Assembly (NCBI RefSeq): GCF_014190935.1
Contig: NZ_JACHVV010000001.1
Location: forward strand, 1,364,001 to 1,428,000
DNA length: 64,000 bases
Direction of reading: 5' to 3'
From: Chryseomonas sp014190935
GTDB taxonomy: Bacteria > Pseudomonadota > Gammaproteobacteria > Pseudomonadales > Pseudomonadaceae
Made by a program: the position numbers and the translations under genes
Shown: in pieces, positions 1-12,212 of the stretch
Position numbering within the stretch: the stretch's first letter is position 1
Layout of the letters: every line of letters starts with the position of its first letter
The notes under the pieces: model-generated
Databases searched by the model: none
What the model saw: only the letters and a program-made list of their open reading frames with translations
Told to the model about the DNA's origin: nothing

Positions 1-1230
1 CACTTGTCGTAGGCGATGGGCATGTCGATGCTGCCGTCCAGGTAGCGGGTCGGTCCGGCGGCAGTGGGGTTGATGTCGAATTCGAAGATGTCCGTCGGCA
101 GCCAGAGGGTGGCGCAGGCGTTGGGAATGTCGACCACCCCGCTGATGTGGCCCTGCACCGGCGCCGAGCCCAGCAGCGAATAGCCCTGGGCACCGCTGTA
201 GCCGAATTTCTTCAGGTACTCGATGGCATTCAGACAGGCCTGCTGGTACGCCAGGTTGACGTCCAGGTAGTGCTGCTTGCCGGCATCGTCCACCGAGATG
301 CCTTCGAAGATCAGGAAATTGTTGTAGGTGGGCACGATGGGGCTGGGCTTGAAGATGGGATTCTTGATGCCGTACTTGGCCATGCCGCCCTTGATCAGCT
401 CGACCTTCATGTGCACCCAGCCGGCCATCTCGATGGCGCCGCAAAAGGTGATCTCGCCGTCGCCCTGGCTGAAGTGCAGGTCACCCACGGAGAGGCCAGC
501 CCCTTCCACATACACGGGGAAGAAGATCTTCGAGCCGCGCGACAGGTCCTTGATGTCGCAGTTGCCGCCATGCTCTCGGGGCGGCACGGTGCGCGCGCCG
601 GTAGCGGCTGCCGCGTCGCGGGCCGCGCCGGTGAGCTTGCCCATGTGGGCGGTGGCGGCGAACGGCGGATTGGCCAGGGGCGGTACCCGGGTCGGGTTGC
701 TGTCGATCAGCTCCTGCTCGCGGGTATTCCAGTTGGCCAGCAACTTGGGGTCCGGCAGGCAGCCGATCAGACCCGGGTGAATCAGACCGGCGAAGCGCAC
801 GCCCGGGATGTGGCGGCTCCTGGTGAACATGCCCTCGAAGTCCCAGATGGATTTCTGCGCCGAGGGAAAGTAATCGGTGAGAAAGCCGCCGCCGTTTTGC
901 TTGGAAAAGAAGCCGTTGAAGCCCCACTGGGACTCGGCCTTGGCGCCGATGTCGAGCAGATCGACCACCAGCAGGTCGCCCGGCTCGGCGCCCTTCACGC
1001 CCACCGGTCCGGACAGGTAGTGCACGGTGGAGAGGTCGACATCGCGCACGTCGCTCGCATCGTCGTCGTTCTTGATCGCGCCACCGGTCCAGTCGTAGGT
1101 TTCCAGGATGAAGTCATCCCCCGGCTTGACCCAGCAGGCCATGGGGATGTCCGGATGCCAGCGGTTGTGGACGTTTTCGTTGTCGGTGGCGGCCTGGTTG
1201 AGGTCGACCTTGATCAGGGTGTCGGTCATC
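1..1230 (-). CDS. fmdA: Formamidase (acetamidase/formamidase family), C-terminus cut by window edge
   Basis: Hydrolyses formamide (and probably other short amides) to ammonia and the acid in the cytoplasm. The translation from ATG at 1230 opens MTDTLIKVDLNQAATDNENV and carries family hallmarks: NRWHPDIPMACWVKPGD near the start, PREHGGNCDIK in the middle and DLHFSQGDGEITFCGAIEMAG after it. The 410 visible codons are already about full length for the family, so only a few residues should be missing. A good ribosome site (CAGGAG) precedes the ATG. It follows urtE on the same strand after a 186-bp gap that holds both a hairpin and a promoter-type motif shared with urtA, so it probably has its own promoter as well as read-through. 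The link to an amide/urea transporter supports the assignment. Confidence 0.93.
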
Positions 1231-1301
1231 GCGCAGCTCCTGGCTGTTGGCGGTAGCGGGAGGGTTCCGGCTCAGTCTCGAGGCTGGGGTCGGGACTGCA
1301 A

Positions 1302-1318
1302 ATACGTTGGATGACGTA
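1302..1318 (-). promoter_or_regulatory. 17-bp motif shared with the urtA promoter
   Basis: ATACGTTGGATGACGTA as written on the + strand. It lies 72-88 bp upstream of the fmdA start. The same motif, differing at only two central bases, lies upstream of urtA at 6416-6432 in the same orientation to its gene. It contains the partial inverted repeat TACG-N8-CGTA. Probably the binding site of the LuxR-type regulator at 10005-10661; that assignment is inference. Confidence 0.5.
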
Positions 1319-1372
1319 GGCGCAAGCCCAGGCGGGACAAGGGGCAGCTGACGTTTCGCGGGCACGCGCGAA

Positions 1373-1402
1373 GCGGCCGCCGTGCTGCTGCAAGGCGGCC
1401 GC
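1373..1402 (-). terminator. Hairpin between urtE and fmdA
   Basis: Perfect 9-bp inverted repeat GCGGCCGCC with a 12-nt loop, starting 15 nt beyond the urtE stop codon. No T-tract follows. Likely a terminator or attenuator that lowers transcription from urt into fmdA. Confidence 0.5.
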
Positions 1403-1416
1403 GCACAGCGCTGGGG

Positions 1417-2106
1417 TCAAACCGACAGATAGCGGCTGATGGTCGCCTCATCGACCTTGTCGCGGGTTTCCTCGACCACGAAGCGGCCCTTCTCGATCAC
1501 CAGGAAGCGGTCGGCGATGTCGAGGGTGAAGGACAGCACCTGCTCGGAGACCACGATGGTCAGGTCACGCAGGGCGCGGATCTCCTTGAGGGTGCGGGCG
1601 ATATCCTTGATGATCGAGGGCTGGATGCCCTCGGTCGGCTCATCCAGCAGCAACACCTTGGGATTGGTGGCCAGGGCGCGGGCGATAGCCAGTTGTTGCT
1701 GCTGGCCACCGGAGAGGTTGCCACCCTTGCGCTGGCGCATCTCGTGCAGCACGGGGAAGAGCGCATAGAGGTCGTCCGGTACCCGGCCCCGGGCCGAGGC
1801 CGGCAGGCCGGTCTGGATGTTTTCCAGCACCGTCATGTGGGAAAAAATCATCCGCCCTTGCGGCACATAGGCGATGCCGCGCTCGACGCGCTGATGGGTC
1901 TCCAGCCGGGAGACGTCCTGGCCGTCCACCGCCACGTGGCCGCTCCAGGCCGGCAGGATGCCCATCAGGCTGCGGAACAGGGTGCTCTTGCCCATGCCAT
2001 TGCGGCCCATGACGGCGACGATTTCCTTGTGCGCAACGTCCAGGCTGAGGTCGTGGAGGATGCGGCTCTGACCGTAGCCGGAGGCGAGGTTCTGGATAGT
2101 GAACAT
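1417..2106 (-). CDS. urtE: Urea/amide ABC transporter ATP-binding protein UrtE
   Basis: Cytoplasmic ATPase of a branched-chain-amino-acid type (HAAT) importer for urea or short amides. 229 aa from ATG 2106. Walker A is GRNGMGKST (about residues 34-42), the signature is NLSGGQQQQLAIARAL and Walker B is VLLLDEPTEGIQP. The compact LivF-like size and the EGIQPSII sequence after Walker B are typical of UrtE. A longer open frame upstream merely overlaps urtD and was not used; a GGGAG ribosome site supports ATG 2106. Last gene of the five-gene urt operon, 50 nt after urtD. Confidence 0.93.
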   Translation of the reverse strand: MFTIQNLASGYGQSRILHDLSLDVAHKEIVAVMGRNGMGKSTLFRSLMGILPAWSGHVAVDGQDVSRLETHQRVERGIAYVPQGRMIFSHMTVLENIQTGLPASARGRVPDDLYALFPVLHEMRQRKGGNLSGGQQQQLAIARALATNPKVLLLDEPTEGIQPSIIKDIARTLKEIRALRDLTIVVSEQVLSFTLDIADRFLVIEKGRFVVEETRDKVDEATISRYLSV

Positions 2107-2156
2107 GACCGGGATCTCCCGTGATCGACTGCAGGAAAAGGGCTGGAGGCGAAGGC

Positions 2157-2921
2157 TCAGTGCCCCAGGTACACCTCGATGACCTTGGGATTGCTCTGCA
2201 CCGCCTCCATGCTGCCTTCGGCCAGCACCTTGCCCTGGTGCAGCACCGTGACCTTGTGGGCGATGCTCTTGACGAATTCCATGTCGTGCTCGATGACCAG
2301 CACCGAGCGTCCCTGACTGATGCGGTTGAGCAGCTCGGCGGTCTGGGATCGCTCGGACACGCTCATGCCCGCCACCGGCTCGTCGAGCATCAGCAGCTCC
2401 GGGTCCTGCATCAGCAGCATGCCGATCTCCAGCCACTGCTTCTGGCCGTGGGAGAGCAGATCGGCCTGCTGGTGCAGCAGGTCGGCGAGAAAGATCTCCG
2501 CGGCCACCGCCTGCACCCGCGCGACCACCGCCGCGCTGCGCTTGAAGAACAGCGCGCCGAACACCTTGCGGCCTTCGGGATAGGACATCTCCAGGTTCTC
2601 GAACACAGTGAGATTCTCGTAGATCGAGGGGTTCTGGAACTTGCGGCCGACACCCGCGCGAACGATGTCGAATTCCTTCATCCGGGTCAGTTCCCGACCG
2701 TTGAATTCGATGCTGCCGGCGGTCGCGCGGGTCTTGCCGCAGATCAAGTCCAGTACCGTGGTCTTGCCGGCGCCGTTGGGGCCGATCACCACGTGCACCT
2801 CGTTGCGATCGACATAGAGATTGAGGTCGTTCACCGCCTTGAAGCCATCGAAGGAGACGGTCAGGCCTTCGATGGCCAGTACCGGCTTGGCCAACTGGAA
2901 ACCGACGGGACTGGTATTCAT
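2157..2921 (-). CDS. urtD: Urea/amide ABC transporter ATP-binding protein UrtD
   Basis: LivG-type ATPase partner of UrtE. 254 aa, with Walker A GPNGAGKTT near residue 46, signature LLSHGQKQWLEIGMLL (H in place of the usual G after S, as is common in UrtD) and Walker B LLMLDEPVAGMS. The ATG at 2921 overlaps the urtC stop in an ATGA arrangement, so the two are probably translationally coupled. Confidence 0.93.
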   Translation of the reverse strand: MNTSPVGFQLAKPVLAIEGLTVSFDGFKAVNDLNLYVDRNEVHVVIGPNGAGKTTVLDLICGKTRATAGSIEFNGRELTRMKEFDIVRAGVGRKFQNPSIYENLTVFENLEMSYPEGRKVFGALFFKRSAAVVARVQAVAAEIFLADLLHQQADLLSHGQKQWLEIGMLLMQDPELLMLDEPVAGMSVSERSQTAELLNRISQGRSVLVIEHDMEFVKSIAHKVTVLHQGKVLAEGSMEAVQSNPKVIEVYLGH

Positions 2922-4081
2922 GGCGTGGTCTCCAGGCGGGAGGCTTTGGTTGCCGTGGGCGGCGCTGACGAGACGACCGGCGCACTCGCTGGCTGGCGTT
3001 TCAGGCGCGCCACCAGACGCTGGCCATGGCTCTTCCACAGACCGGCCAGGCCATTGGGGAAATAGAGGACGACCACGATGAAGAGCCCGCCCATCAGGTA
3101 CAGCCAGAGCTCGGGGAAGGACTCGGAGAAGTAGGTCTTGCCGAAATTCACCAGCAGCGCGCCGTACACCGCGCCCAGCAAGGACAGCCGCCCGCCGACC
3201 GCGGCGAAGATGACCATCTCGATGGAGGGCACGATGCCGACGAAGGACGGCGACATGAAGCCCACCTGCAGAGCGAACATGGCGCCACCCACCGCGGAAA
3301 AGGCCGCGGCCAGGCAGAACACGAAGATCTTGAAGCTGGCCACGTCGTAGCCGGAGAAGCGCACCCGCTCCTCCTTGTCGCGCATGGCGACGAGCAGTCG
3401 GCCGAGCTTGGAGGCCAGCACGAAGCGGGCGAGCAGGATGCAGCCGAACAGTAGCGCCGCGTTGACGAAGTAGAGCACCACCTTGGCGCTGTCCGAACGG
3501 ATGTCCCAGCCCAGCAGCGTCTTCAGGTCGGTGATGCCGTTGACCCCGCCGGTGAGGCCCTGCTGGCCGATGATGAGAATGGTCAGGATGGCGGCGATGG
3601 CCTGGGTGACGATGGAAAAGTACACGTCCCCTACCCGCCGCTTGAACATCGCCAGGCCGATGATGAAGGCCAGCAACACCGGGACCGCGATCACCGCAAC
3701 CAGGGTAAAGCCGAAGCTGTGGAACGGCTGCCAGAGCCAGGGCAGTTCGGTGAGCTGGTTCCAGTCCATGAAGTCGGGGATGCCGGGCGTGGACTGGATC
3801 CGGGTGCTCTGCGGGTCCGAGGCCTCCAGTTTGAGGAACATCGCCATGCAATAGCCGCCGAGGCCGAAGAAGATGCCCTGCCCCAGGCTGAGGATGCCGC
3901 CATAGCCCCAGCAGAGCACCAGGCCGACCGCGACGAAGGCATAGGTCAGGTATTTGCCGACCATGCTCAGGCGGAAGATATCCAGGGTCAGCGGAAACAC
4001 CAGCAGGATCAGCGCGGCCAGTACCAGCAGGCCGAAGGCGCCCTGCCGGCCACCGAGCAGGTTGTCGATTGCCTTGTTCAT
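2918..4081 (-). CDS. urtC: Urea/amide ABC transporter permease UrtC
   Basis: LivM-type inner-membrane permease, 387 aa with about ten hydrophobic segments. Visible landmarks are CWGYGGILSLGQGIFFGLGGYCMAMFLKL in the first third and the GAVYGALLVNFGKTYFSESFPELW region near the C-terminus, both typical of UrtC. The large hydrophilic insert after the third segment (ASDPQSTRIQSTPGIPDFMDWNQ) is a UrtC feature. Only 10 nt separate it from urtB. Confidence 0.93.
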   Translation of the reverse strand: MNKAIDNLLGGRQGAFGLLVLAALILLVFPLTLDIFRLSMVGKYLTYAFVAVGLVLCWGYGGILSLGQGIFFGLGGYCMAMFLKLEASDPQSTRIQSTPGIPDFMDWNQLTELPWLWQPFHSFGFTLVAVIAVPVLLAFIIGLAMFKRRVGDVYFSIVTQAIAAILTILIIGQQGLTGGVNGITDLKTLLGWDIRSDSAKVVLYFVNAALLFGCILLARFVLASKLGRLLVAMRDKEERVRFSGYDVASFKIFVFCLAAAFSAVGGAMFALQVGFMSPSFVGIVPSIEMVIFAAVGGRLSLLGAVYGALLVNFGKTYFSESFPELWLYLMGGLFIVVVLYFPNGLAGLWKSHGQRLVARLKRQPASAPVVSSAPPTATKASRLETTP

Positions 4082-4091
4082 CGTGGACTCC

Positions 4092-5009
4092 CTACTTGCG
4101 GACTTTTGCCGAGAACAGCCCCTGGGGCCGCAGCATCAGGATGAGGATCACCGCCGACAGGGTCAGCACCTTGGCCATGGAACCGGACAGGAAGAATTCC
4201 AGCAGCGACTGCGCCTGGGCGATGCCGAAGGCCGAGGCGATGGTGCCGAGCAGGCTGGCTGCGCCACCAAAGACCACCACCAGGAAGGTATCGACGATGT
4301 ACAGCGAGCCCGAGGTCGGACCGATGGAGCCGATGGTGGTGAAGGCCGCGCCCGCCACCCCGGCCACGCCGCAGCCCAGGGCGAAGGTCAGGCGATCCAC
4401 GCGGCGGGTATTGATGCCCACGGCGCGGGCCATCACCCGGTTCTGCATGGTGGCGCGCACCTGCAGCCCCCAGCGCGAGCGGTACAGCATGAAGAACAGG
4501 GTCAGGGTCAGCAGCGCGGTCACGACCATGACGAAAAGGCCGTTCTTGGGAATGTCGATGCTCGCGGTCGGACTCCAGGAGCCCATGATCCATTCCGGCA
4601 GTTCGGCGCTGACCTCGCGGGCGCCGAAGACCGAGCGAAACACCTGCTGCAGGATCAGCGACAGGCCCCAGGTGGCCAGCAGGGTGTCCAGCGGCCGCTG
4701 GTAGAGCCGGCTGATCATCGCCCACTCCACCAGCCAGCCGATGGCGCCGGCGACGAAGAACGCCAGGATCAGGGCGAAAAAGAAGTAATAGGGCTGCAAG
4801 GCCGGAAACAGGTGCAGGGTCAGCGAAGACATCACGTAGGTGGTGTAGGCCCCCACGGTGAGAAATTCGCCATGGGCCATGTTGATCACACCCATCTGCC
4901 CGAAGATGATCGCCAGCCCAAGCGCCATCAGCAGCAACACGCAGAATACCGAAAGGCCGTTGAAGCCCTGCATCACGGCGATCGCGCCGAAGTCGGATAA
5001 GCTTTCCAT
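4092..5009 (-). CDS. urtB: Urea/amide ABC transporter permease UrtB
   Basis: LivH-type permease, 305 aa from ATG 5009 (MESLSDFGAIAVMQGFNGLS). This start is preferred over an upstream in-frame codon at 5069 because a GGGAG site precedes it and the upstream residues are charged and run into the urtA-urtB hairpin. Landmarks: GLAIIFGQMGVINMAHGEF, the LivH-type loop, and GAREVSAELPEWIMGS. Pairs with UrtC in the membrane. Confidence 0.92.
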   Translation of the reverse strand: MESLSDFGAIAVMQGFNGLSVFCVLLLMALGLAIIFGQMGVINMAHGEFLTVGAYTTYVMSSLTLHLFPALQPYYFFFALILAFFVAGAIGWLVEWAMISRLYQRPLDTLLATWGLSLILQQVFRSVFGAREVSAELPEWIMGSWSPTASIDIPKNGLFVMVVTALLTLTLFFMLYRSRWGLQVRATMQNRVMARAVGINTRRVDRLTFALGCGVAGVAGAAFTTIGSIGPTSGSLYIVDTFLVVVFGGAASLLGTIASAFGIAQAQSLLEFFLSGSMAKVLTLSAVILILMLRPQGLFSAKVRK

Positions 5010-5033
5010 GGAGATCTCCCCGCGAAGGTGGAC

Positions 5034-5059
5034 GGAGGCGTCGGTCAGGCGACGCCTCC
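5034..5059 (-). terminator. Hairpin between urtA and urtB
   Basis: Perfect 10-bp inverted repeat GGAGGCGTCG with a 6-nt loop (GTCAGG), 13 nt after the urtA stop codon. No T-tract. Such stems often follow a binding-protein gene, stabilising its mRNA or lowering read-through so that the binding protein is made in excess over the permeases. Confidence 0.55.
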
Positions 5060-5072
5060 GGTCAGGCAAGGC

Positions 5073-6317
5073 TTACTGGTAGCCTTTGGGGAAAGGGTTT
5101 GGCTCGATCAGATCGGCGGATTCATGGACCACCTTGAAGGTGCCATCCGGCTGGATCTGGGCGATGCGCGAGCGACTCCAGAGGTGATGGTTCTCGTGGA
5201 CCTTCACATAGCCTTCCGGCGCCGTTTTCAGCTCCAGGCCCGGAGACGCCGCGACCACCTTGTCGACATCGAAGCTGCCCGCCTTCTCCACCGCCATCTT
5301 CCACAGCCAGGGACCGAGATAGGCCGCCTGGGTGACGTCGCCCACCACCGCATCCTTGCCGTACTTGGCCTTGAAGGCCTCGACGAAGGTCTTGTTGTTG
5401 GGATTGTCCAGGGTCTGGAAGTACTTCATCGAGGAGTAGAAGCCGGCCATGTTCTCGCCGCCGATGCCCAGCATCTCATCCTCGGTCACCGAGAGGGTCA
5501 GCAGGTTCTGCTTGGCCGAGGTGATCCCAGCCGCCTTGAGCTGCTTGTAGAAGGCGACGTTGGACCCCCCGACCACCGCGGCAAAGACCACATCGGGCTT
5601 TTTCAGCTTGATCTTGTTGGTCAGGGAGCCGAACTGGGTGCCGCCCAGCGGGTAGTACTCCTCCCCCACCACCTCGCCATGCAGCACGTTCTCGATGTGC
5701 TTGCGGGCGATCTTCATCGAGGTCCGCGGCCAGATGTAGTCCGAGCCCACCAGGTAGAAGGTCTTGGCGCCCTTCTCCTTGGCCAGCCAGTCCAGCGCCG
5801 AGAGGATCTGCTGAGTGGCTTCCTGGCCGGTGTAGAAGACGTTCTTCGACTGTTCAAGGCCCTCGTAGAAGGTCGGGTAGTAGAGCAGGCCGTTGTCCTT
5901 CTCGAAGATTGGCAGCACCGCCTTGCGCGAGGCCGAGGTCCAGCAGCCGAACACCGCCGCGACCTTGTCGGCCTCCAGCAGCTTCTTGGCCTTTTCGGCG
6001 AAGGTCGGCCAGTCGGAGGCGCCGTCTTCCTGGATGATCTTGACCTGCCGCCCGAGGACGCCGCCCTGGGCATTGATCTGCTCGATGGCCAGCCGCTCGG
6101 CCTGGATGGCCCCGGTCTCGGAGATGGCCATGGTGCCGGTGGCGGAATGCAACTGGCCGACGGTGACGGTGGTATCGGTCACGGCCAGGCCGGTGGTATT
6201 GGCGGCGTCCGCCATCACGCCCTGACTGAACACGCTGGCTGCCAACAGGGACAATGCCGCGGCGCCCAGTGCCAGGCGTCGCGGAAGACTGGATTTCACG
6301 CCCGCTGATCTGTGCAT
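5073..6317 (-). CDS. urtA: Urea/short-chain amide ABC transporter substrate-binding protein UrtA
   Basis: Periplasmic binding protein of the importer, 414 aa. Signal peptide at residues 1-36 (RR, then hydrophobic ALGAAALSLLAASVFSQGVMA). The mature part has DTTVTVGQLHSATGTMAISE and the FGCWTSASRKAVLPIFEKDN and YPTFYEGLEQSKNVFYTGQ segments that mark UrtA/FmdD-type urea and amide binders. AGGAG lies upstream of the ATG. First gene of the operon; its promoter region (6318-6612) is shared with the divergent sensor gene. Whether urea, formamide or acetamide is the main ligand cannot be read from sequence; the fmdA neighbour favours amides. Confidence 0.93.
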   Translation of the reverse strand: MHRSAGVKSSLPRRLALGAAALSLLAASVFSQGVMADAANTTGLAVTDTTVTVGQLHSATGTMAISETGAIQAERLAIEQINAQGGVLGRQVKIIQEDGASDWPTFAEKAKKLLEADKVAAVFGCWTSASRKAVLPIFEKDNGLLYYPTFYEGLEQSKNVFYTGQEATQQILSALDWLAKEKGAKTFYLVGSDYIWPRTSMKIARKHIENVLHGEVVGEEYYPLGGTQFGSLTNKIKLKKPDVVFAAVVGGSNVAFYKQLKAAGITSAKQNLLTLSVTEDEMLGIGGENMAGFYSSMKYFQTLDNPNNKTFVEAFKAKYGKDAVVGDVTQAAYLGPWLWKMAVEKAGSFDVDKVVAASPGLELKTAPEGYVKVHENHHLWSRSRIAQIQPDGTFKVVHESADLIEPNPFPKGYQ

Positions 6318-6415
6318 CTTGTCGCTCCTCTAGGTGATGTGCCGGTCGCCCCCAGGGACCGGGACTGCGGCTTGCGCTGCGGAGCAAGGATGGGCTGGGA
6401 CAGCCGGCGCGGAAC

Positions 6416-6454
6416 ATACGCAGGATGACGTAACGGCCTACGTCATCTGACGTA
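6416..6454. promoter_or_regulatory. Operator cluster in the urtA/sensor-kinase intergenic region
   Basis: The 295-bp divergent gap contains ATACGCAGGATGACGTA (6416-6432), the motif also found at fmdA. It is followed by two further TGACGTA half-sites: TACGTCA (6439-6445) and TGACGTA (6448-6454). They form perfect inverted repeats ATGACGTA-N6-TACGTCAT and TACGTCA-TC-TGACGTA. It sits 99-137 bp upstream of urtA and about 160 bp upstream of the sensor gene. This looks like a cooperative site for a dimeric activator, most likely the regulator at 10005. Confidence 0.55.
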
Positions 6455-6612
6455 CAGCCCGCTGCAACGCCCTGAGGCATGCTCTGTCCGTGGCGCGCCC
6501 GCGCGGGGCACGCCAAGCCGGGCAGACAGTGGCCACGGAGAGGCAGGCCGCCAGGACGCCCGAGGCATGGAACTTGCCTCAACACCGCCACGCAGACCCC
6601 AGGAGCCCTGCC

Positions 6613-10004
<3,392 letters not shown>

Positions 10005-10008
<4 letters not shown>

Positions 10009-10661
10009 CCGCCGCCCTACCGCCCAGTGTGGTGCTGATCGTCGATGACACGCCGGACAACCTCGCCCTGCTCTCCGACGCCCTGGACGCCAGCGGCTAC
10101 ATGGTACTGGTGGCCCTGGACGGCGCCAGTGCCCTGGAACGCATGCAGCGGCGCCGCCCGGACGTGGTGCTGCTGGACGCCATGATGCCCGGACTGGATG
10201 GCTTCGAGACCTGCCGGCGGATCAAGGCGCAGGCCGAACTCGCCGACATCCCGGTGCTGTTCATGACCGCACTGACCGAGACCGAGCACGTGGTGGAGGC
10301 CTTCGCCGCCGGCGGCATCGACTACGTGACCAAACCACTCAAGACCGATGAAGTCTTGGCACGGGTTGCGGCCCACCTGCGCACGGCGCGCGAACTCCAG
10401 GCGGCGCGCAGCCTGCCAGCAAGCCACCCGCACACCAGGACCGCGCTGGACCTGGCGCCGCTCAGCAGTCGCTACCAGCTGACCGGCCGCGAGGTCGAGG
10501 TGCTGCATTGGGTCGCCTGCGGCAAGACCAATCGCGACATCGGCGACATCCTCGGCCTCTCACCCCGCACGGTGAACAAGCACCTGGAACACGTCTACGT
10601 GAAACTCGGCGTGGAAACCCGTACCGCCGCGGCCACATTGGCCATTGCGGTGTGTCGGTAG
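10005..10661 (+). CDS. Response regulator, receiver plus LuxR-type HTH
   Basis: 218 aa. Receiver domain at residues 8-125 with acidic pair VDD, phospho-acceptor D58 (VVLLDAMMPGLDG), T in LFMTA and K in VTKPL. C-terminal LuxR/NarL helix-turn-helix at 150-215 (LTGREVEVLHWVACGKTNRDIG, then LSPRTVNKHLEHVYVKLGV). Translationally coupled to the hybrid kinase by an ATGA overlap. The best candidate for the regulator that binds the TGACGTA-type motifs at urtA and fmdA. Confidence 0.92.
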
Positions 10662-11144
10662 AGGCAGCAGGGCCCGTTGGGAACCGGACATAGCGCCTCG
10701 TGTTACTCGGCCGTCTTGCCAAAGGCTGTCAGTTGCCGTTGAGGCGCTGACCCAGACCAGCAACGATCTAGGATATCCGCAGCTTGGACGACGCGCTGGT
10801 GCTGCGCCGTGGCCGTTACGACAGAACTGACCTCAGGGCGTTCGAGACATAGCGGCTCAGTCAGGCTGGGCACCGCAACGACCAGGCCACTGTCGATCGT
10901 CTGCAAGGCATCCCGCTCATCCGCGCTTCAGTTCCTTGACTCAAGGCATCGCCGAGCGACCTCCAAGCAATACATGTCGCCTGCCTCCCGCAAAACGGGA
11001 GATTGCGTTCCCGTGCCCGGGATTTCAGCGCATTCGTATTTAACAGAATCATTACAGTGACCTGAGGCGAGAACGCCCGCAGTGCGATCAGGGGATAACA
11101 AAGGTTCCGCCATTCTCAAGCTCTGCCTCTACGGGAGATGGACC
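10662..11144. other. 483-bp gene-free region
   Basis: No convincing gene. Base composition is less GC-rich than the flanks. A CTCCCG-CAAAA-CGGGAG stem (10985-11001) without T-tract could be a weak terminator. The last 100 bp should contain the promoter of the transporter operon at 11145. Short open frames here show no recognisable domain. Confidence 0.4.
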
Positions 11145-12197
11145 ATGTCTCACCTCAGCACACAGGTCACCGCGCTGGCCGTCGCCCTCGGGCTGGCAAG
11201 TCTTGCGACCGCCAGCGACGCGGAAGAGATCACCTTCGTTTCCCAGGGCGGGGCCTATCAGGACGCCCAGGCCAAGGCCATTCTGGAGCCGGCTGCGCAC
11301 AACCTGGGCCTGACGCTGAAGCAGGACAGCTCGCCCAAGGCCTATCCGATCATCAAGACCCAGGTCGAAAGCGGGCGCGTCAGCTGGGACGTGGTCGATC
11401 TGCCTACCGGCGACTGCGTCCGCGGTCAGGCCGAAGGCCTGTTCGAGAAGCTGGATCCCCAGCTCATCCCGAACCTTGGCAAGCTGCCCGCCGAGCTGAA
11501 AGACGACTACATGGCCGGCTATATCAGCTATTCCACGGTGCTGGCCTACCGGACCGATGCCTTCGACGAGAAAAGCGCGCCCAAGACCTGGGCGGATTTC
11601 TGGAACACCAAGGATTTTCCCGGCGCCCGCGCCTTGCGCAATCTACCGCGCCCTACCCTGGAGATCGCCCTGCGCGCCGATGGCGTGCCGGCGGACAAGC
11701 TCTATCCGCTCGATGTCGATCGCGCCTTTAAAAAGCTGGAAGAGATCAAGCCGCACATCACCACCTGGTGGACCTCCGGTGGCCAGTCGGCGCAGCTCAT
11801 CAGCGATGGCGAGGTGGACATGGTGCAGATCTGGAACGGTCGTGCCTCAGCCGTGCAGGCCGCCGGAGCGCCAGTGGCCTTCACCTACAACGACGGCATC
11901 CTGGAGACCAACTCTCTCTGCGTCCTGAAAGGCACCAAGCACCGGGACGCGGCGATGAAGTTCGTCAACGAGGCCATCAGCGCCAAGCTGCAGGCGGCCT
12001 TGCCGATGATCATCGACTACGGCCCGCTCAATCCGGAGGCCTTCACGACCGGCACCATCCCGGCGGCGCGGCAAGCCGTGCTGCCCTCCTCGCCGGAAAA
12101 CCTGGCCAGGCAGGCGGTGCTCTCGGCCAAATGGTGGGCGTCGGCAGAGGGCGTGAAAGCCGAAGAACGCTGGCTGTCCTTCGTCCAGGCCAAATGA
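11145..12197 (+). CDS. ABC transporter substrate-binding protein, polyamine/PotD-like
   Basis: 350-aa periplasmic binding protein (family 1). Signal peptide at residues 1-25 (ALAVALGLASLATASDA), then EEITFVSQGGAYQDAQAKAI. The motifs TTWWTSGGQSAQLISDGEVD and MVQIWNGRA are characteristic of spermidine/putrescine-type binders. ATG 11145 has GGGAG upstream; an in-frame start 21 codons earlier would bury the signal peptide. It heads a binding protein-permease-permease operon whose ATPase lies on the opposite strand beyond a terminator hairpin. The ligand is probably a polyamine or related amino compound, not proven. Confidence 0.85.
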   Translation: MSHLSTQVTALAVALGLASLATASDAEEITFVSQGGAYQDAQAKAILEPAAHNLGLTLKQDSSPKAYPIIKTQVESGRVSWDVVDLPTGDCVRGQAEGLFEKLDPQLIPNLGKLPAELKDDYMAGYISYSTVLAYRTDAFDEKSAPKTWADFWNTKDFPGARALRNLPRPTLEIALRADGVPADKLYPLDVDRAFKKLEEIKPHITTWWTSGGQSAQLISDGEVDMVQIWNGRASAVQAAGAPVAFTYNDGILETNSLCVLKGTKHRDAAMKFVNEAISAKLQAALPMIIDYGPLNPEAFTTGTIPAARQAVLPSSPENLARQAVLSAKWWASAEGVKAEERWLSFVQAK

Positions 12198-12212
12198 GCG
12201 GAGGGCCACGCC

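Noticed and set aside
10703..10906. Short open frame in the 10662-11144 gap
   Set aside because: No ribosome site, domain or context; likely chance.
10985..11001. CTCCCG-CAAAA-CGGGAG stem as a firm terminator
   Set aside because: Short stem, no T-tract and more than 300 nt from the upstream stop; kept only as a remark.
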